Positions 23,390 to 36,872 of a stretch of 64,000 nucleotides of DNA are shown here, piece by piece. Under the pieces are notes generated by a model. It searched no databases, was not told where the DNA came from, and saw nothing but the letters and a program-made list of their open reading frames with translations. A program made the translations under genes and the position numbers. This DNA is from Dastarcus helophoroides (taxonomy: Eukaryota; Arthropoda; Insecta; Coleoptera; Bothrideridae), in NCBI GenBank assembly GCA_028583605.1, contig CM053329.1:3410001-3474000 (forward strand), in the 5' to 3' direction. Numbering within the stretch: position 1 is the first letter of the stretch; every line of letters starts with the position of its first letter.

Positions 23390-23611
23390 AGGAAAATTTA
23401 AAAACTGCTTTAGTTGTGGAAAAACGGACACAAATCTAAACATTGTACAAATAAAAGCAAAGGATTTAAATGCTTTGGTTGCAACGGTTATGGTCATGTG
23501 GCAACAAGAAGCCCCAAGAAGATAGCTAGAAGTAAAGAAACAACTAATAATGAAGCTATTACTTCAACTTCAGTAAATACAGATAAGGAAAAATTTTCAT
23601 TGTCCATGTAA
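23390..23611 (+). pseudogene. Gypsy 2 Gag zinc knuckles
   Basis: Two knuckles in tandem. The first, reading across a frameshift, is CFSCGKxGHKSKHC. The second is CFGCNGYGHVATRS, in which the last cysteine is serine. A basic tail (KKIARSKETTNN) follows. The frameshift lies around 23420. Confidence 0.7.
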
Positions 23612-24185
23612 AACGCTAAGAATTGTCCCTTCCATAGTTTTCTACGACCCCTGAACGTATTCCCCTACTTTGACGGAGCATGCTCGTATCTTCCCGTTTA
23701 GATGTGAGAAAAAACTCGTCTTGAGTTTAACAACGGACTAGAATATTGTTTAGCACAGTCTAGCGGCCTCATATTGTAATGTTTAAAGAGTTATTATGTT
23801 ATATTCTTCATTCGAATTATTATTTATTTTGTTTAGGAAATCTTGTTTATTTATTTGGGTTATCAAAGAATATCAGTTTTATGTTGCCTCAGACGTTGAT
23901 TAAATCAACGGACTAAAAGAACAAACAGCATGTGGTACGCAAATTTTAATAAAATTGTTGGCTGCCAGTAGTAATCCCGTAACAAAACACCTTAGAAGCT
24001 GTGATGTACTACTGAAATCTCCACCAGCACTGATTGCTGCGCTCTGCGTTGAATTGTTTACACCGGTGTAGGAGAATACTAGGCACCGCCCATCTATCCC
24101 ACTATTAGCTCTCAATGTTAAATCTTTGATTAAAATTCTTCCTATGGACAGTGTTTGGCTTTCCTGATGTGTATAATAAAAGAAG
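23612..24185. other. Unidentified insert between Gag and protease of gypsy 2
   Basis: About 570 bp with no Gag or Pol sense. It contains a perfect 17-bp palindrome (cgttgattaaatcaacg, 23894-23910). A 134-codon minus-strand frame here has no domain. Pol sense resumes at about 24190 (TPKNGVHLRIDD). It may be a separate insertion, a spacer, or an old LTR piece. Confidence 0.35.
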
Positions 24186-24189
24186 TAAC

Positions 24190-24493
24190 ACCGAAGAATG
24201 GTGTGCATTTGAGAATTGATGATATTTAACTCGTCGCGTTGTTGGACACTGGTAGGGATATTAGCGCTGTAATGAAAGACGTATATAATAAATATCTTCT
24301 CCACATTGCATTAGCCAATGATATCATTCATTTACGAGGGATTCTGTTTGCCAGAGTGGAGACTAAAGGTTCATTTTCTAGAGAAGTTATTTTAAATGAC
24401 GATGACTTTATACTAAAATTTCACTTATTAACTCCAGCCTATATATGCATTCGAGATGAAGGTATATTATTATACATAAAAAGGAGAAATTGA
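24190..24493 (+). pseudogene. Gypsy 2 protease
   Basis: LVALLDTGRDISAVMKDVYN carries the retropepsin DTG active site (family DTGSDISAV). It is followed by KYLLHIALANDIIHLRGI and a VETKGSFSREVIL segment as in other gypsy proteases. One stop precedes LVALLDTG. Confidence 0.7.
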
Positions 24494-24639
24494 ACTTATT
24501 GATGCAAATAGCCATAACAGAAAATAAAGAGGTTAAAGACGAAATCCAAGTAAGTCATGTAGGAAATGTGGAACGTCGACAGGTTGTGAAGCAAATGCTG
24601 GAAAACTGTAAACCTGAAAAAAACAAAAACTACTGATAT

Positions 24640-25490
24640 AGAAATAAAAATATTACTAAAATTTGAAAAACCTGTTTTTCTAAAGACCTCGTCGATTATC
24701 GATACCTGAAAAAGTAGAAGTTTAACGGCAAATTATAGAATGGTTGGAGAAGGGTACTATTCGTTCTAGTAGTTCAGACTTCGCAAGCGCAATTGTTCTG
24801 GTAAAAAAAATGATGGAAGCACAGAAATTTGCTATGACTATAGAGGAATAAATAAAAATATTATTAAAGACCGATTTTCACTCCCTCTTATTTAAGATGT
24901 GATGAATAGTCTACAAGAAGTACTATTGATTTAAAAAATGTTTTTTCCCGTGTCCCTGTAAAAGCTAATAGCATGATATACACAGCGTTTGTGACTCATC
25001 ATGGTCAGTTTGAATTTCTAAAATGTACATTTGGTTTGTGCCATAGCCCAGCTGTATTTCAGAGATTTGTAAATCATGTTTTTAGGCCCTTAGCAATAAA
25101 AAATATAGCAATTTATTATATGAATGATGTAATTATTCCTAGTGTTGACGAAGAAGAAGGTATAAGAAGATTGAAATTGGTTTTACAAAAAGCAAAAGAT
25201 TATGGGCTCCAAAGAAAGAAAGGTAAATGCCAATTGTTAAAAAAAAGTTGATTTCTTAGGTTTTATCGTATCAGAAGGTACAGTGCAACTTTCAGAAGCA
25301 AAAATAATGGCCATAAAGCGATTTCTAGAACCAACAACACGTAAGCAACTACAATCATTTTTAGGTCTGACAGAATATTTTCGCAAATTTACCCCTTCGG
25401 ATGATACCATTGCAAAACCTTTAAGTGACCTGTTGAAAAAAGATCGAGTTTATTTTTGGATGTATGCAGAAGCATTCTTTATTGACAAGT
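24640..25490 (+). pseudogene. Gypsy 2 reverse transcriptase
   Basis: Readable blocks are an N-terminal EKGTIRSSSSDFASAIVLVK-like stretch (about 24745-24810) and the frame 24973-25251. That frame has FLKCTFGLCHSPAVFQRFVN and the catalytic box YMND at residues 49-52. The family has Y(L/M)DD, so the first metal-binding aspartate is replaced by asparagine. The frame 25283-25492 continues with the thumb/connection (RKQLQSFLGLTEYFRKF). Stops and frameshifts lie between. Inactive. Confidence 0.8.
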
Positions 25491-25925
25491 AAACCAGAAC
25501 TCCATGTTTATGTTCAGGGAAATGATATAGAATTACATACGGATGCAAGTAAGTATTGTTATGGAGCATGTTCATTGCAAAAATCGAGTGCTGATGATAA
25601 ATTTCATCCGATTTATTATATGAGTAAAAAAACTACCCCAGTTATGAGTTGGAAATACTTGCCGTGATTCAAGCTTTAAAAAAATTAGAGTATACTTATT
25701 AGGTGTCAAGTTTAAAATTGTAACAGACTGTTCTTCACTCCAAAGAACCATGAGTAAAAAGGATTTAACGACAAGGGTTGCAAGATAGGCATTGTTACCA
25801 GAAGGAAATAGCTACGAGATTAAACATCATAGAGCAGACCGAATATCTCATGTTGATGCTTTAAGTCATTACCCACTAGTTATGGCTATAACTGAAGTAG
25901 ATGCAATAATTCATAGAATTAAATG
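25464..25925 (+). pseudogene. Gypsy 2 RNase H
   Basis: The frame 25464-25667 has DIELHTDASKYCYGACSLQK, with the RNase H TDAS motif. It continues out of frame through YELAVIQALKKLRVYLLG-like, CSSLQRTMSKKDLTTRVARx and HRADRISHVDALS(H), the usual end of gypsy RNase H. Broken by frameshifts. Confidence 0.75.
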
Positions 25926-26099
25926 AACACAAGAAAAGAATGAACACATTCAAGCCATTAAAGAGTTATTAAATACCCAATAATATAAAGACTTTTTTGT
26001 GAAACATAATATCTTGCATAAATATGAAGGTGGTTTAGAGATATTGGTAGCTAAATTAAAAGAAAAAAATTGAAGGTTTATAGATAATTGTATATCGTT

Positions 26100-26640
26100 C
26101 ATATTAGAAAATAGAAAAACTGGAAAGAAGGAAGGACTACTTCAACCATTACCCATACCTGAAGGTTCATTGCATACTTACCACGCAGATTTTTTGGGAC
26201 CTAGGCGATTAAGAATAAGAAGTGTCAACATATCTTGGCAGTTATTGATAGTTTTACACAATTTAACTGGTTTTACCGGACCAAGTCTACAACAGCACAA
26301 GAAACAGTCATCTGTCTCAAAAAACAAAGTGATCTTTTCGAAAACCCTGGGCGAATAATCACAGACAAAGGAACTTTATTTACTGACAATGAGTTTATTA
26401 ATTATTTTGCAGAAGAAGGTATTCAACATGTAACAATTACAACCAGTGTTTCTAGGGGAAATGGACGAGTTGAAAGATTAAACAGAACAATTATCGTAGT
26501 ACTCACAAAATTAAGCTTAGAAGAACCTATGAAGTGGTTTAAACACGTTAATCGTGTGCAAAACGTGTTAAATTCGACAATACAGAGAAGTGTAAAGTGT
26601 AAGTACACCATTTGAGTTACTAGGTATTAAAATGAAAAGT
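26100..26640 (+). pseudogene. Gypsy 2 integrase core
   Basis: An H.DFLGP start (about 26182-26205, YHADFLGP) is followed by the frame 26235-26615, which holds a complete D,D-35-E triad: D5 in AVIDSFTQF, D44 in IITDKGTLF and E80 in GNGRVERLNRT. This is the best-preserved domain of the element. A downstream RSVKCKYTI and (frame-shifted) PFELLGIKMKS segment matches the region before the C-terminal module. Confidence 0.8.
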
Positions 26641-26796
26641 AAGGAAGATATTTTAGTGTAAGGATTAATAGAGGAAAAAGTTACTGAAAAATTTTATAAA
26701 ACAAGAGAAGACTTAAGAGCTGCGAGCAAAGAACATTTGGTTAAGATACAGGATGAGAAGTAAAAAGGTTATAACTTAAGATGAAAGAAGGCGAGA

Positions 26797-27024
26797 ATGT
26801 ATAAGGTAGGTGTCCTAGTAGCTGTTAAAAGGATACAATTTGGAAGTGAACTGAAAATTCGGAAAAAATATCTAGGGCCTTATGAAATAGATAAGATTCG
26901 TGCCAATGAACGGTACGAGGTTGTAAAGGTTGGAAATCATGAAGGACCCATTCGAACCTCAACATGTTCTGAATTTTTAAAACCGTGGTTAAATGACTAC
27001 AGTGGCTCCGAGTCGGAACCATAG
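26797..27024 (+). pseudogene. Gypsy 2 integrase C-terminal GPY module
   Basis: A 75-codon frame with VAVKRIQFGSELKIRKKYLG then PYEIDKI, the GPY/F module of Ty3/gypsy integrases. It ends in a serine/glutamate-rich tail (SGSESEP) before a stop at 27024. An ATG at 26797 opens the frame, but in the intact element it would be part of Pol. Confidence 0.75.
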
Positions 27025-27156
27025 TCAGTATGGCCGAGTGTAGGGTTTCAAAATCATAGCATAGTGGTCATAAACAAAAATAAAGGAATAGTTGAATGAT
27101 AAATAATAGTAACTAGGGATGCATGAAAGAAGTTAAAACGTCAACGTACTTTTTTC

Positions 27157-27297
27157 GGAGAGTTTCCACTTTATTATTTAAAAAGCAGATTTATCATGTC
27201 TAGCCTAACTTTGTATCCTTTAATTATTAATTGAATTGACGTGTTCCCTGATGAAGTGCTTTTCTTCTGTTAAGCTGTGACATGTGATGATCCCTAA
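27157..27297. repeat. ~135-bp direct repeat, copy 2
   Basis: Second copy of the 21566-21704 sequence, same orientation, at the 3' side of gypsy element 2. The boundaries are abrupt on both sides. Confidence 0.75.
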
Positions 27298-27299
27298 AC

Positions 27300-28330
27300 A
27301 ACAAGGAAAATTCTACAATAATATTCATACTTTACCATACATTTTGCAATTACCTAATTTAATAAATTAGGCCTGCTAGAGATCTAAAATTGTCTGATTT
27401 ACATAAATTTAAACCTATTATAACTGCATGCTTTTAGCGATGAGATAAAATAAGTTTTGCAATAAATATAAAGGTATTTCCTTCGTAGGATTAAATGTTG
27501 ACGAAAGAGAATGTGAGAATTTCGTTATCCCTAAACAGCTAAATGAAGAGAGTTCGATTTTGAATCAATTGTTAAAAAAACAATGAGAGAGGCAACACGT
27601 CAAAAGCAGTGTCATTACAGACCACAAAAGTGCTTTTCATGTCCGAGCCATTCGTTCCAACAGGACACTTGATAACTCATTAATGTCACGTAATTCATGG
27701 ATGGGTCGGATTTTACCTTCTATTTTACCGCTTAGGCCCTTTACGTAAAACACTCCTGCGCCATCTAATTCCCCTGCTTTTAACAGAATCAAGGGACTGA
27801 AATTATAATAACTGATTGGTTATTGATTTTTACATTATTTCCTGTGACCAGAACCCACTTTCTTTGTAACCTAAAACTGGTTATCACACTATTTTACAAT
27901 GGAACCAAAACATGACAAACTAGTCAGAATGTGTTTTTAATTTTAAAAAAAAACATATAAGTACTAACAATTCAGTTACAAGGCAAAATATAAGGAAATA
28001 AATTTAATATTTTAATTAAAAGGCTTTGAGTCTCTACAAACATTTGTGTTGTTAAATTTCTGCCGTTGTTTTTTTTTTTAGATTTCGACTTCACGTCGAG
28101 AATAAAAGTTACACAGATTTTAAATTTAAATTAAAATATTAGCGAAAATATATTAAACTATGAGGCAACATTTAAAACCAATAAACATATTTTTGAGAAA
28201 TTTGATGAAAATTTACGTTTTTTACTGAAACTTAAAAATCCATAAGAACATTTTTAAGAATTTTTGATGGAAATTTATTATTTCTTCTTAAAATTACTAG
28301 TTACCTTTGAAAATTTTAATTTCCTTCTTA
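27300..28330. other. No gene recognised
   Basis: AT-rich. A stretch at about 27490-27580 translates without stops as NVDERECENFVIPKQLN followed by EESSILNQLL, which looks protein-like but is short and unassigned. A 20-bp palindrome (cctaatttaataaattaggc) lies near 27353. Confidence 0.3.
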
Positions 28331-28334
28331 AATT

Positions 28335-28860
28335 TTCCAATTTAAGATTGAATAGTTCGAAGGTTCGAAAGTACTTAAAATCGAAGGTTTGAAAGTAATA
28401 ATGTTCGAAAATTTGAAAGTCGAAATTTTGTAGTTTCGAAATTTCGACAATTAAAAGTTGGAAAGATCAAAGATTTGAAAGTTTGAAAATTTGAAAGAAA
28501 AAGTTCAAAAATTTTAAAGTTTGAGTTGTTGAAAAGTTTTACAATCTATGCTTCAAAGGATCGAAAAATCTAAAGTTCGAAAATTCAAAAATCGATGATT
28601 CGAAAATTGAAACTTTAAAATTAAGAAACTTGGAAAGTTTATAAATTTCCATGTCCAAAAGTTTAAGAGGTAGAAAATGGAAAAGTTTGAAAATTTAAGA
28701 GCTTCAAAGTTTAAAAGTTTTAAATTTCTACGACGAAGTTTCAAAGGTTCGAAAATTAAATCTTAAAAGTTTAAAATTTGGAAACTTCAAGAATTTAAAT
28801 TCAAAGTTTCGAAGATTTAAAAATCAAAAGCTTGGAATTTTTGAAATGGGATCTTCGAGA
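28335..28860. repeat. Degenerate TTCGAAA-rich short-period repeat
   Basis: About 520 bp dominated by variants of ttcgaaa/tttgaaa, often followed by att or gtt, recurring every 8-12 bases on both strands because the word is nearly palindromic. It reads like a decayed simple satellite. Flanks on both sides fade into the same word usage, and related composition is seen near 42.0-43.0 and 44.1-44.4 kb. Confidence 0.7.
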
Positions 28861-29049
28861 TCTTTGCTTCAACCTCTAAATGACAAGAAAAAAGCGAAAA
28901 TCTCAAAAAGATATTCATAATTTTAAATTGAAAATTTAACCACAAAACGTACATAAATTTAAAGTAGTGTGTTTATGTTTGAGCCAGCGGTTCTATATTA
29001 TAATTTCTTTCATTTTGTGGTGACGTTTTTCATCTAATTAATTGAATCC

Positions 29050-29146
29050 TATATCAAAGAACCATGCTGGCGCAGCGCCCCCTTTAGCATAGCGCCCCGG
29101 ATGATTGGCCTTATTAAAAATTTTAAATACAAATCTTGCTCGGCTA
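29050..29146. other. GC-rich gcgcccc patch
   Basis: The sequence ggcgcagcgccccctttagc and agcgccccggatgattgg stands out from its AT-rich neighbours and resembles the spacer of the foldback at 3.0 kb (ggggcagcgtcctacacgat). Probably a repeat fragment. Confidence 0.25.
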
Positions 29147-29263
29147 GCTAGCTGGGCTATCGAAACGCGTTAGAGCAACCTTTGTTGTGTTTTTTAATCT
29201 TTCTTGGCTTCAAGGAACACGATTTGTATTTCAATTTTTGAAAACAACCAATAAGCAGATCGT
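29147..29263 (+). repeat. Half copy of the palindromic 220-bp repeat family
   Basis: The right half of the family: gggctatcgaaacgcgttag, caacctttgttgtgtttttt, atttgtatttcaatttttga and aaccaataagcagatcgttg. The left arm is missing. Confidence 0.75.
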
Positions 29264-29304
29264 TGTACTTTAAGACCGAAAGGTTTAAGCTGAATTTCAT
29301 ATCA

Positions 29305-29540
29305 TTTTTAGGGTTCCGTAACTTAAAAAAAAACGGAAAACTTATAATCTCACTCTCGTGTTCTTCTGGCCGTCTGCCACAAGGACGTTTTCCTTGAAAA
29401 CTATCTAACCTAGAAATTTGAAATTTTGCAAAGTATTAGTTCTCGATGACCAAAGCGATTCACTTAAGAGTACGACCCTCACGAATTCAAAATGAAATCC
29501 ATTATACAAAGTTCCTGTGTAGGGCGTTAATGAATTATAA
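29305..29540. repeat. Insect-type agggttccgta dispersed repeat with TIR-like tail
   Basis: Begins agggttccgtaacttaaaaa and continues with acggaaaacttataatctca, a pattern I recognise as a common dispersed repeat of insect genomes, from memory and not verified. It runs into agtacgaccctcacgaattc at 29470, which matches the TIR of the element at 36144-37621 (agtacgacccccacgagccc on its minus strand). Confidence 0.4.
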
Positions 29541-29559
29541 TATATGTAACTGCCATCAT

Positions 29560-30258
29560 GTTTGACTGCATCGCATATGCAGAAGTAACACCCTAAATTT
29601 TAGCAAGAGTCCATCGGTCTAGAATTCAAGCCTGTTTGCAAAGTGTGCTTGTTTTTTAGAAAACAAAAATAGATGTCTATTTTCAACTTTTAACAGTAAC
29701 CTGATTGAAAACTCTCTTGAAACATACCTACCCAGTAACTATCATGTTGAACTAAAAATTGACTTTATCAATATTACCAAAACATAAAATAGCATCAACA
29801 GAATAATAAACCTAAATCAACCACAGATGGAAGCGTAAAAATAGTCGTACATCATTTCGAATTTTCAACCAGCTTTTTATGTAGAAAACACTGGCAGCTT
29901 AAATTGCATAAGAGGTTAACTTGCCTGTGCATCTTTGAATTAATTTTTAGTAATATGTAAGACTTGAAGATATGAGATATTTTAAAAACCCGTGGGAGAA
30001 ATGCATTTTTACCATTTGAATATTTTCACTGTTGCTACTTTTCCTAATGTATTCTTATAAGTACTCTAAATCTGTTTATTACTTAGCCTGTTAGTTGTGT
30101 AATCTATTCTCATTTTAGATATTCGGTAAACCTCGTTTGTTCTATTGTGCAAATATTTACAGGAGCATAATTCTGTTGCCTTCTCTTTTATTTATGTTGG
30201 ACGGTCAGACCTGAATTTTAATAAAGTTTCACTTAATATATGCTTACCTTTATTTCAG
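29560..30258. other. No gene recognised; flank of candidate micro-exon
   Basis: AT-rich. The last part (gcttacctttatttcag) is a pyrimidine-rich acceptor tract for the exon at 30259. Nothing else supported. Confidence 0.35.
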
Positions 30259-30302
30259 GAACATCCGACAGCAAAGGGACTGCGGCTGAAACAAAATCTA
30301 AG
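30259..30302 (+). CDS. Candidate 44-nt internal exon
   Basis: A GC-rich 44-nt block lies between a near-consensus acceptor (acctttatttcag, ending at 30258) and a good donor (AAG|GTAAAT at 30302/30303), in very AT-rich flanks. Two frames are open. One gives TSDSKGTAAETKSK, hydrophilic and typical of a linker. The other gives EHPTAKGLRLKQNL. The length is not a multiple of three, so skipping would shift frame. The host gene is not identified. If it is real, the TE-rich sequence around it is intronic. Confidence 0.45.
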
Positions 30303-33594
<3,292 letters not shown>

Positions 33595-33606
33595 ATAGTT
33601 TCGGTA

Positions 33607-34110
33607 TAGGATATACTTCTTCCGGGATTGAACCGTGTCAAAGAACTACTAAAAGTGTTCGACGTTTCGCCCACCATCGTAGGGGGCTTCTTCACGAACA
33701 AAGAAAGAAAAATAGATGAAAAGAGGAATATGAGGGAATATGCAAAAAAGAAAAAGGCCAATTTCAAAACAATTTCAGAAGAGTTACGCCTCTGGTATGG
33801 TGGACATACTGAGTTACCGTGCTCTTCTGTCTAAACTTTCTTATCCTTTGTACCAATTTTCAATTCAGAAGAGTTTCGCCTCTGGTATGGTGGACATACT
33901 GAGTTACCGTGCTCTGATGTTTTGAAATTGGCCTTTTTTTTGCATATTCCCTCATATTCCTCTTTTCATCTATTTTTCTTTATTTGTTCCTGAAGAAGCC
34001 CCCTACGATGGTGGGCGAAACGTTGAACACTTTTAGTAGTTCTTTGACACGGTCCAATCCCGGAAGAAGTATATCCTGTACTGACTCTGGCCGTGGAAGC
34101 CTTCGTTATC
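33607..34110. mobile_element. Penelope-like inverted terminal unit with 12-bp target duplication
   Basis: Two arms of about 165 bp (33607-33772 and about 33918-34082) are near-perfect reverse complements: ggatatacttcttccgggat at the left, its complement before 34082 at the right. They flank a centre with two 90-bp-spaced copies of cagaagagttwcgcctctgg plus tatggtggacatactgag (33776 and 33866). The 12-mer atagtttcggta occurs at 33595-33606 and 34111-34122, a probable target duplication. The same sequence forms the 3' end of the PLE at 48.5-49.6 kb, so this is a PLE terminal repeat inserted or retained without coding sequence. Confidence 0.8.
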
Positions 34111-34207
34111 ATAGTTTCGGTAAGTTCAGAAACAGAATTTCCTTATATACTTGTAGACCTAACATTTAATTTCTCAGGGTAGGTATTCTATGTACTTACA
34201 GGGATAT

Positions 34208-34539
34208 TGTTGGGTGTTACCAGTTTGATAACTAAAACCCCGTAAATTGCAAACACTTTTTTCAAACTCATTTCAGAACACAACAATTATGATTCGCTTA
34301 ACTATCTAACTATCTGACTCTCTGACTGAATATTGCCGGAAAGACGACCGTATATTTATACCATTCTGGTTTCTAGGACGGATCTCCGTACAGATCAGGC
34401 TCTAGCAAGCGGAAAAAGTCAAGAATGCTTATCTGCCTTATAATTCATTCTCGCGGCCTTTTTCCATTAAAAATGTTTCCAAAGGGTTTCTTACATTACA
34501 CAGTCAATAATACAAACTTTATAACTACAGTTTATTACA
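34208..34539 (-). repeat. Solo LTR related to gypsy element 1, 4-bp target duplication
   Basis: 332 bp starting TGTTGGGTGTTACC and ending GTTTATTACA, with atat directly before (34204-34207) and after (34540-34543). It shares with the 18241-18566 LTR the tgtt..tta.c.gtttga start, ttgcaaacactttttt, the repeated actatctgactctctgactg, cttatctgcctta and the ataactacagtttattaca end. It is strongly diverged. It is a solo LTR left by recombination. Confidence 0.75.
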
Positions 34540-35222
34540 ATATTTATGTGTTTATTTATTTGTTTGTTTATTTATCCGTTTGATGCGGTATTTATGGAGA
34601 AAAAGACACGATTCGTCTGTCAACAACGTGTTTAAAATATTTCTCTCGGTATCATTTTTTTCTCTTACAGATTCACAGAATTTAGAACAGCGACGGAAAA
34701 TATTTTTCAAGAACTCGCCACTTTATAATATTTTCTGTTCCAAATTTTCATCTTATCAGCGGTATCACATTAACGTTTTTCTGCAATGTTTTATTGCTAT
34801 AGGCTAATTTTTATGCGAAGAAGCGGGGCTCTTGAGAGTAAATTCTACCACTCAGTTATTTCATTATTTTCATGCTTTCTTTTTTCAGGGTATCGACATT
34901 TTGTAATCAAAGTGTGTTGTTTCTGCCGATTCCGCTTGCAAATTGTGGCGCAGCTGTCACGTTATTTACAGCGGTGGCAACCTAATTAGAAACGATATCT
35001 TGTACACCTTCTAATTTAAATATTTTAAATTATACAAACTGATTGAGGAGCAACCCTTGATATTCAATGGAAATGTAGACGAGGCAAAAATAAACAAAAA
35101 AATCCTATAAATATATGGTCAGATATCAACGATTACTGAGGAAACATGTATTTTTATTCTATCTCAAACATTTATTATCTGGTGTTTTATTTTGCACAGA
35201 CCGTGTATTTCTAAACAAAAAC
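34540..35222. other. No gene established; weak exon-like block
   Basis: A pyrimidine tract and acceptor (tgctttcttttttcag at 34888) precedes a 99-nt open stretch, GYRHFVIKVCCFCRFR... ending at a stop after QRWQPN. It is GC-richer than its flanks. There is no family resemblance and no donor is needed if terminal; weak candidate only. Confidence 0.2.
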
Positions 35223-35374
35223 GCATAAGATTCTAGTAATTGTCAATACTATTATTATTATACCAGTTACCTGGCCCAATTGTACTAAATAATCGTGTAG
35301 CTCGAGCTGTAGATTTTGAATTTTTGGATACTGGTACAATAATAGTAGTAATGACAATTACTAATATCCTATGC
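35223..35374. repeat. Hairpin with 45-bp arms and 62-nt loop
   Basis: Left arm 35223-35267 (gcataagattctagtaattg to ttataccagt) pairs with right arm 35330-35374 with about five mismatches. The loop contains agctcgagct, a 10-bp palindrome. The length and loop are compatible with a miniature inverted-repeat element or a precursor-type RNA hairpin. Confidence 0.75.
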
Positions 35375-36141
35375 AAATAATAATTGTTCGCAAAAAACAA
35401 TAAGAAAAATATTTTTTACAGCCATAGATGCAATGTTGACATTTCAGATTAAAATAAACTTTGAAAGAAACATATTTCATACTACCCGGGTGGAAAGTAA
35501 GTACTTTCTACCCGAGTAAATGCGCCTCCCGGTCCAGGTAAATGTCAACATTCATTGAATAACTAAAATGCTTGTTTTAAAAAAATTGTTTTTAAACTTT
35601 CAGCGGTTTCTCTCAGTTGAGGAGAAGTAGAAATAATTTATTCTGAATCGGTCATTGTCTTCGAAAATAATTTTTTGCTGAATAGTTATCGAAAATGCCA
35701 CTAATTTAAGTGCGTATATCTAACTTTTTTAGTGCCACTGTCGAAATGTTAACTTGATAGTTTTCAATCTGCGGTGTGGTTATAGAGATATCTGGCTTTG
35801 ATAATTTCTCACGTAATTATATTTGTTACAAAAACCTTCATTTGCATTTAAAAGGCATAGTTGTAAGTAAAATAGTATTCAAAACTCGGTGAAATGTTTC
35901 ATTCTTGTCTCGAGAAATGGTTCACCTCTGCCCCACGCGCCTCGGTCAACCACCCTTTTCTCTCGACAAGAATGAACACTTTCCACCTCGGTATGTAACA
36001 TACTATTCCTTTGCTATCTGGGTACCGTTGACCATAGATTTATTATACTTTTTGTTAAACTTTTGTCCCCTTTACACCTGCTTGGATGAGTTTCGCCCCA
36101 ATCACCCTGTATGTAAATATCGAACTCTTTTTCCAACATTA
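35375..36141. other. No gene; short hairpin at 35487
   Basis: AT-rich. A GC-rich hairpin cgggtggaaagta / tactttctacccg lies at 35487-35514 with one mismatch and a 2-nt centre. The open frame 35905-36177 has no domain. Confidence 0.45.
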
Positions 36142-36456
36142 TACATGGTGATTCACATAGAAGTAGGACCCTCATGAGCCCCAAACGCAATCCAATATAC
36201 AACATTCGTTGATGTTTAGAATGAGAAATTTAATCTTTGTACATCCCTTTAGAAATGTTATAAAATAGCTTAAATGACAGTAATTTTGTTTAAATTATTA
36301 CAGAACTTTCTGTAAATTAGACTTACCATCACCTATTATTTAAACAAGATATATTTTTAATAAAAATTGTTAATGCCCAAACCAATAAATCGCTATTTAA
36401 TGAAGAAGTTGCCGAGAGTATGAGTATAATTTAATGAAGTGAATCAAAATTTTGCA

Positions 36457-36523
36457 AAGGGCAGTAGTTCAGTGGTAGAGATCTGGTTCAGTAACATGGA
36501 GATCCAAGTTGAGGTCCTCCTTT
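36457..36523 (+). other. tRNA-like sequence (A box present), pseudogene or SINE head
   Basis: Starts aaagggcagtagttcagtgg and continues tagagatctggttcagtaac. The A box TAGTTCAGTGG fits the RNA polymerase III consensus. A weak B box (agttgaggtcc) follows at the expected distance. The first six bases can pair with tcctttt at the 3' side. Loops are irregular, so not a functional tRNA; a tRNA-derived SINE head or relic. Confidence 0.4.
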
Positions 36524-36872
36524 TGTTGTTTAATTTTTATTACATTATTTATTTTAGAATTATTCCTCTTTCTCCATTCCCTTTATTTCAATATGTATTT
36601 TAATTATAACATGCTAGGGTAAATTACAAATGCAAACTTATCTACTCTGTTTACATTGGTATCCTAGCCATTGGTACTCTAGCCAATAGGTAACCTATTT
36701 TTTTCTTTTTTTTGACCTTGTACTAGGTATAGGTAGAAATTTTTAATTAACAAATGGATGAAGTTATAACAAAAAAAAAATACTTTACTATATTAGTTAA
36801 GGGTATCCTGTCTAGGCTACCCTTTTGTTTACAACAAAATTTTCTTTATTTAGGTTAAGTAAATAAAACATG

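Noticed and set aside
28335..28860. CRISPR-like array
   Set aside because: No constant repeat and no unique spacers; the context is eukaryotic.
34888..34989. Terminal exon ending QRWQPN
   Set aside because: Only an acceptor-like tract supports it; no homology and no upstream exon. Kept as a note, not as a gene.
36457..36523. Functional tRNA gene
   Set aside because: The B box is degenerate, the T arm does not pair properly and the anticodon arm is irregular.
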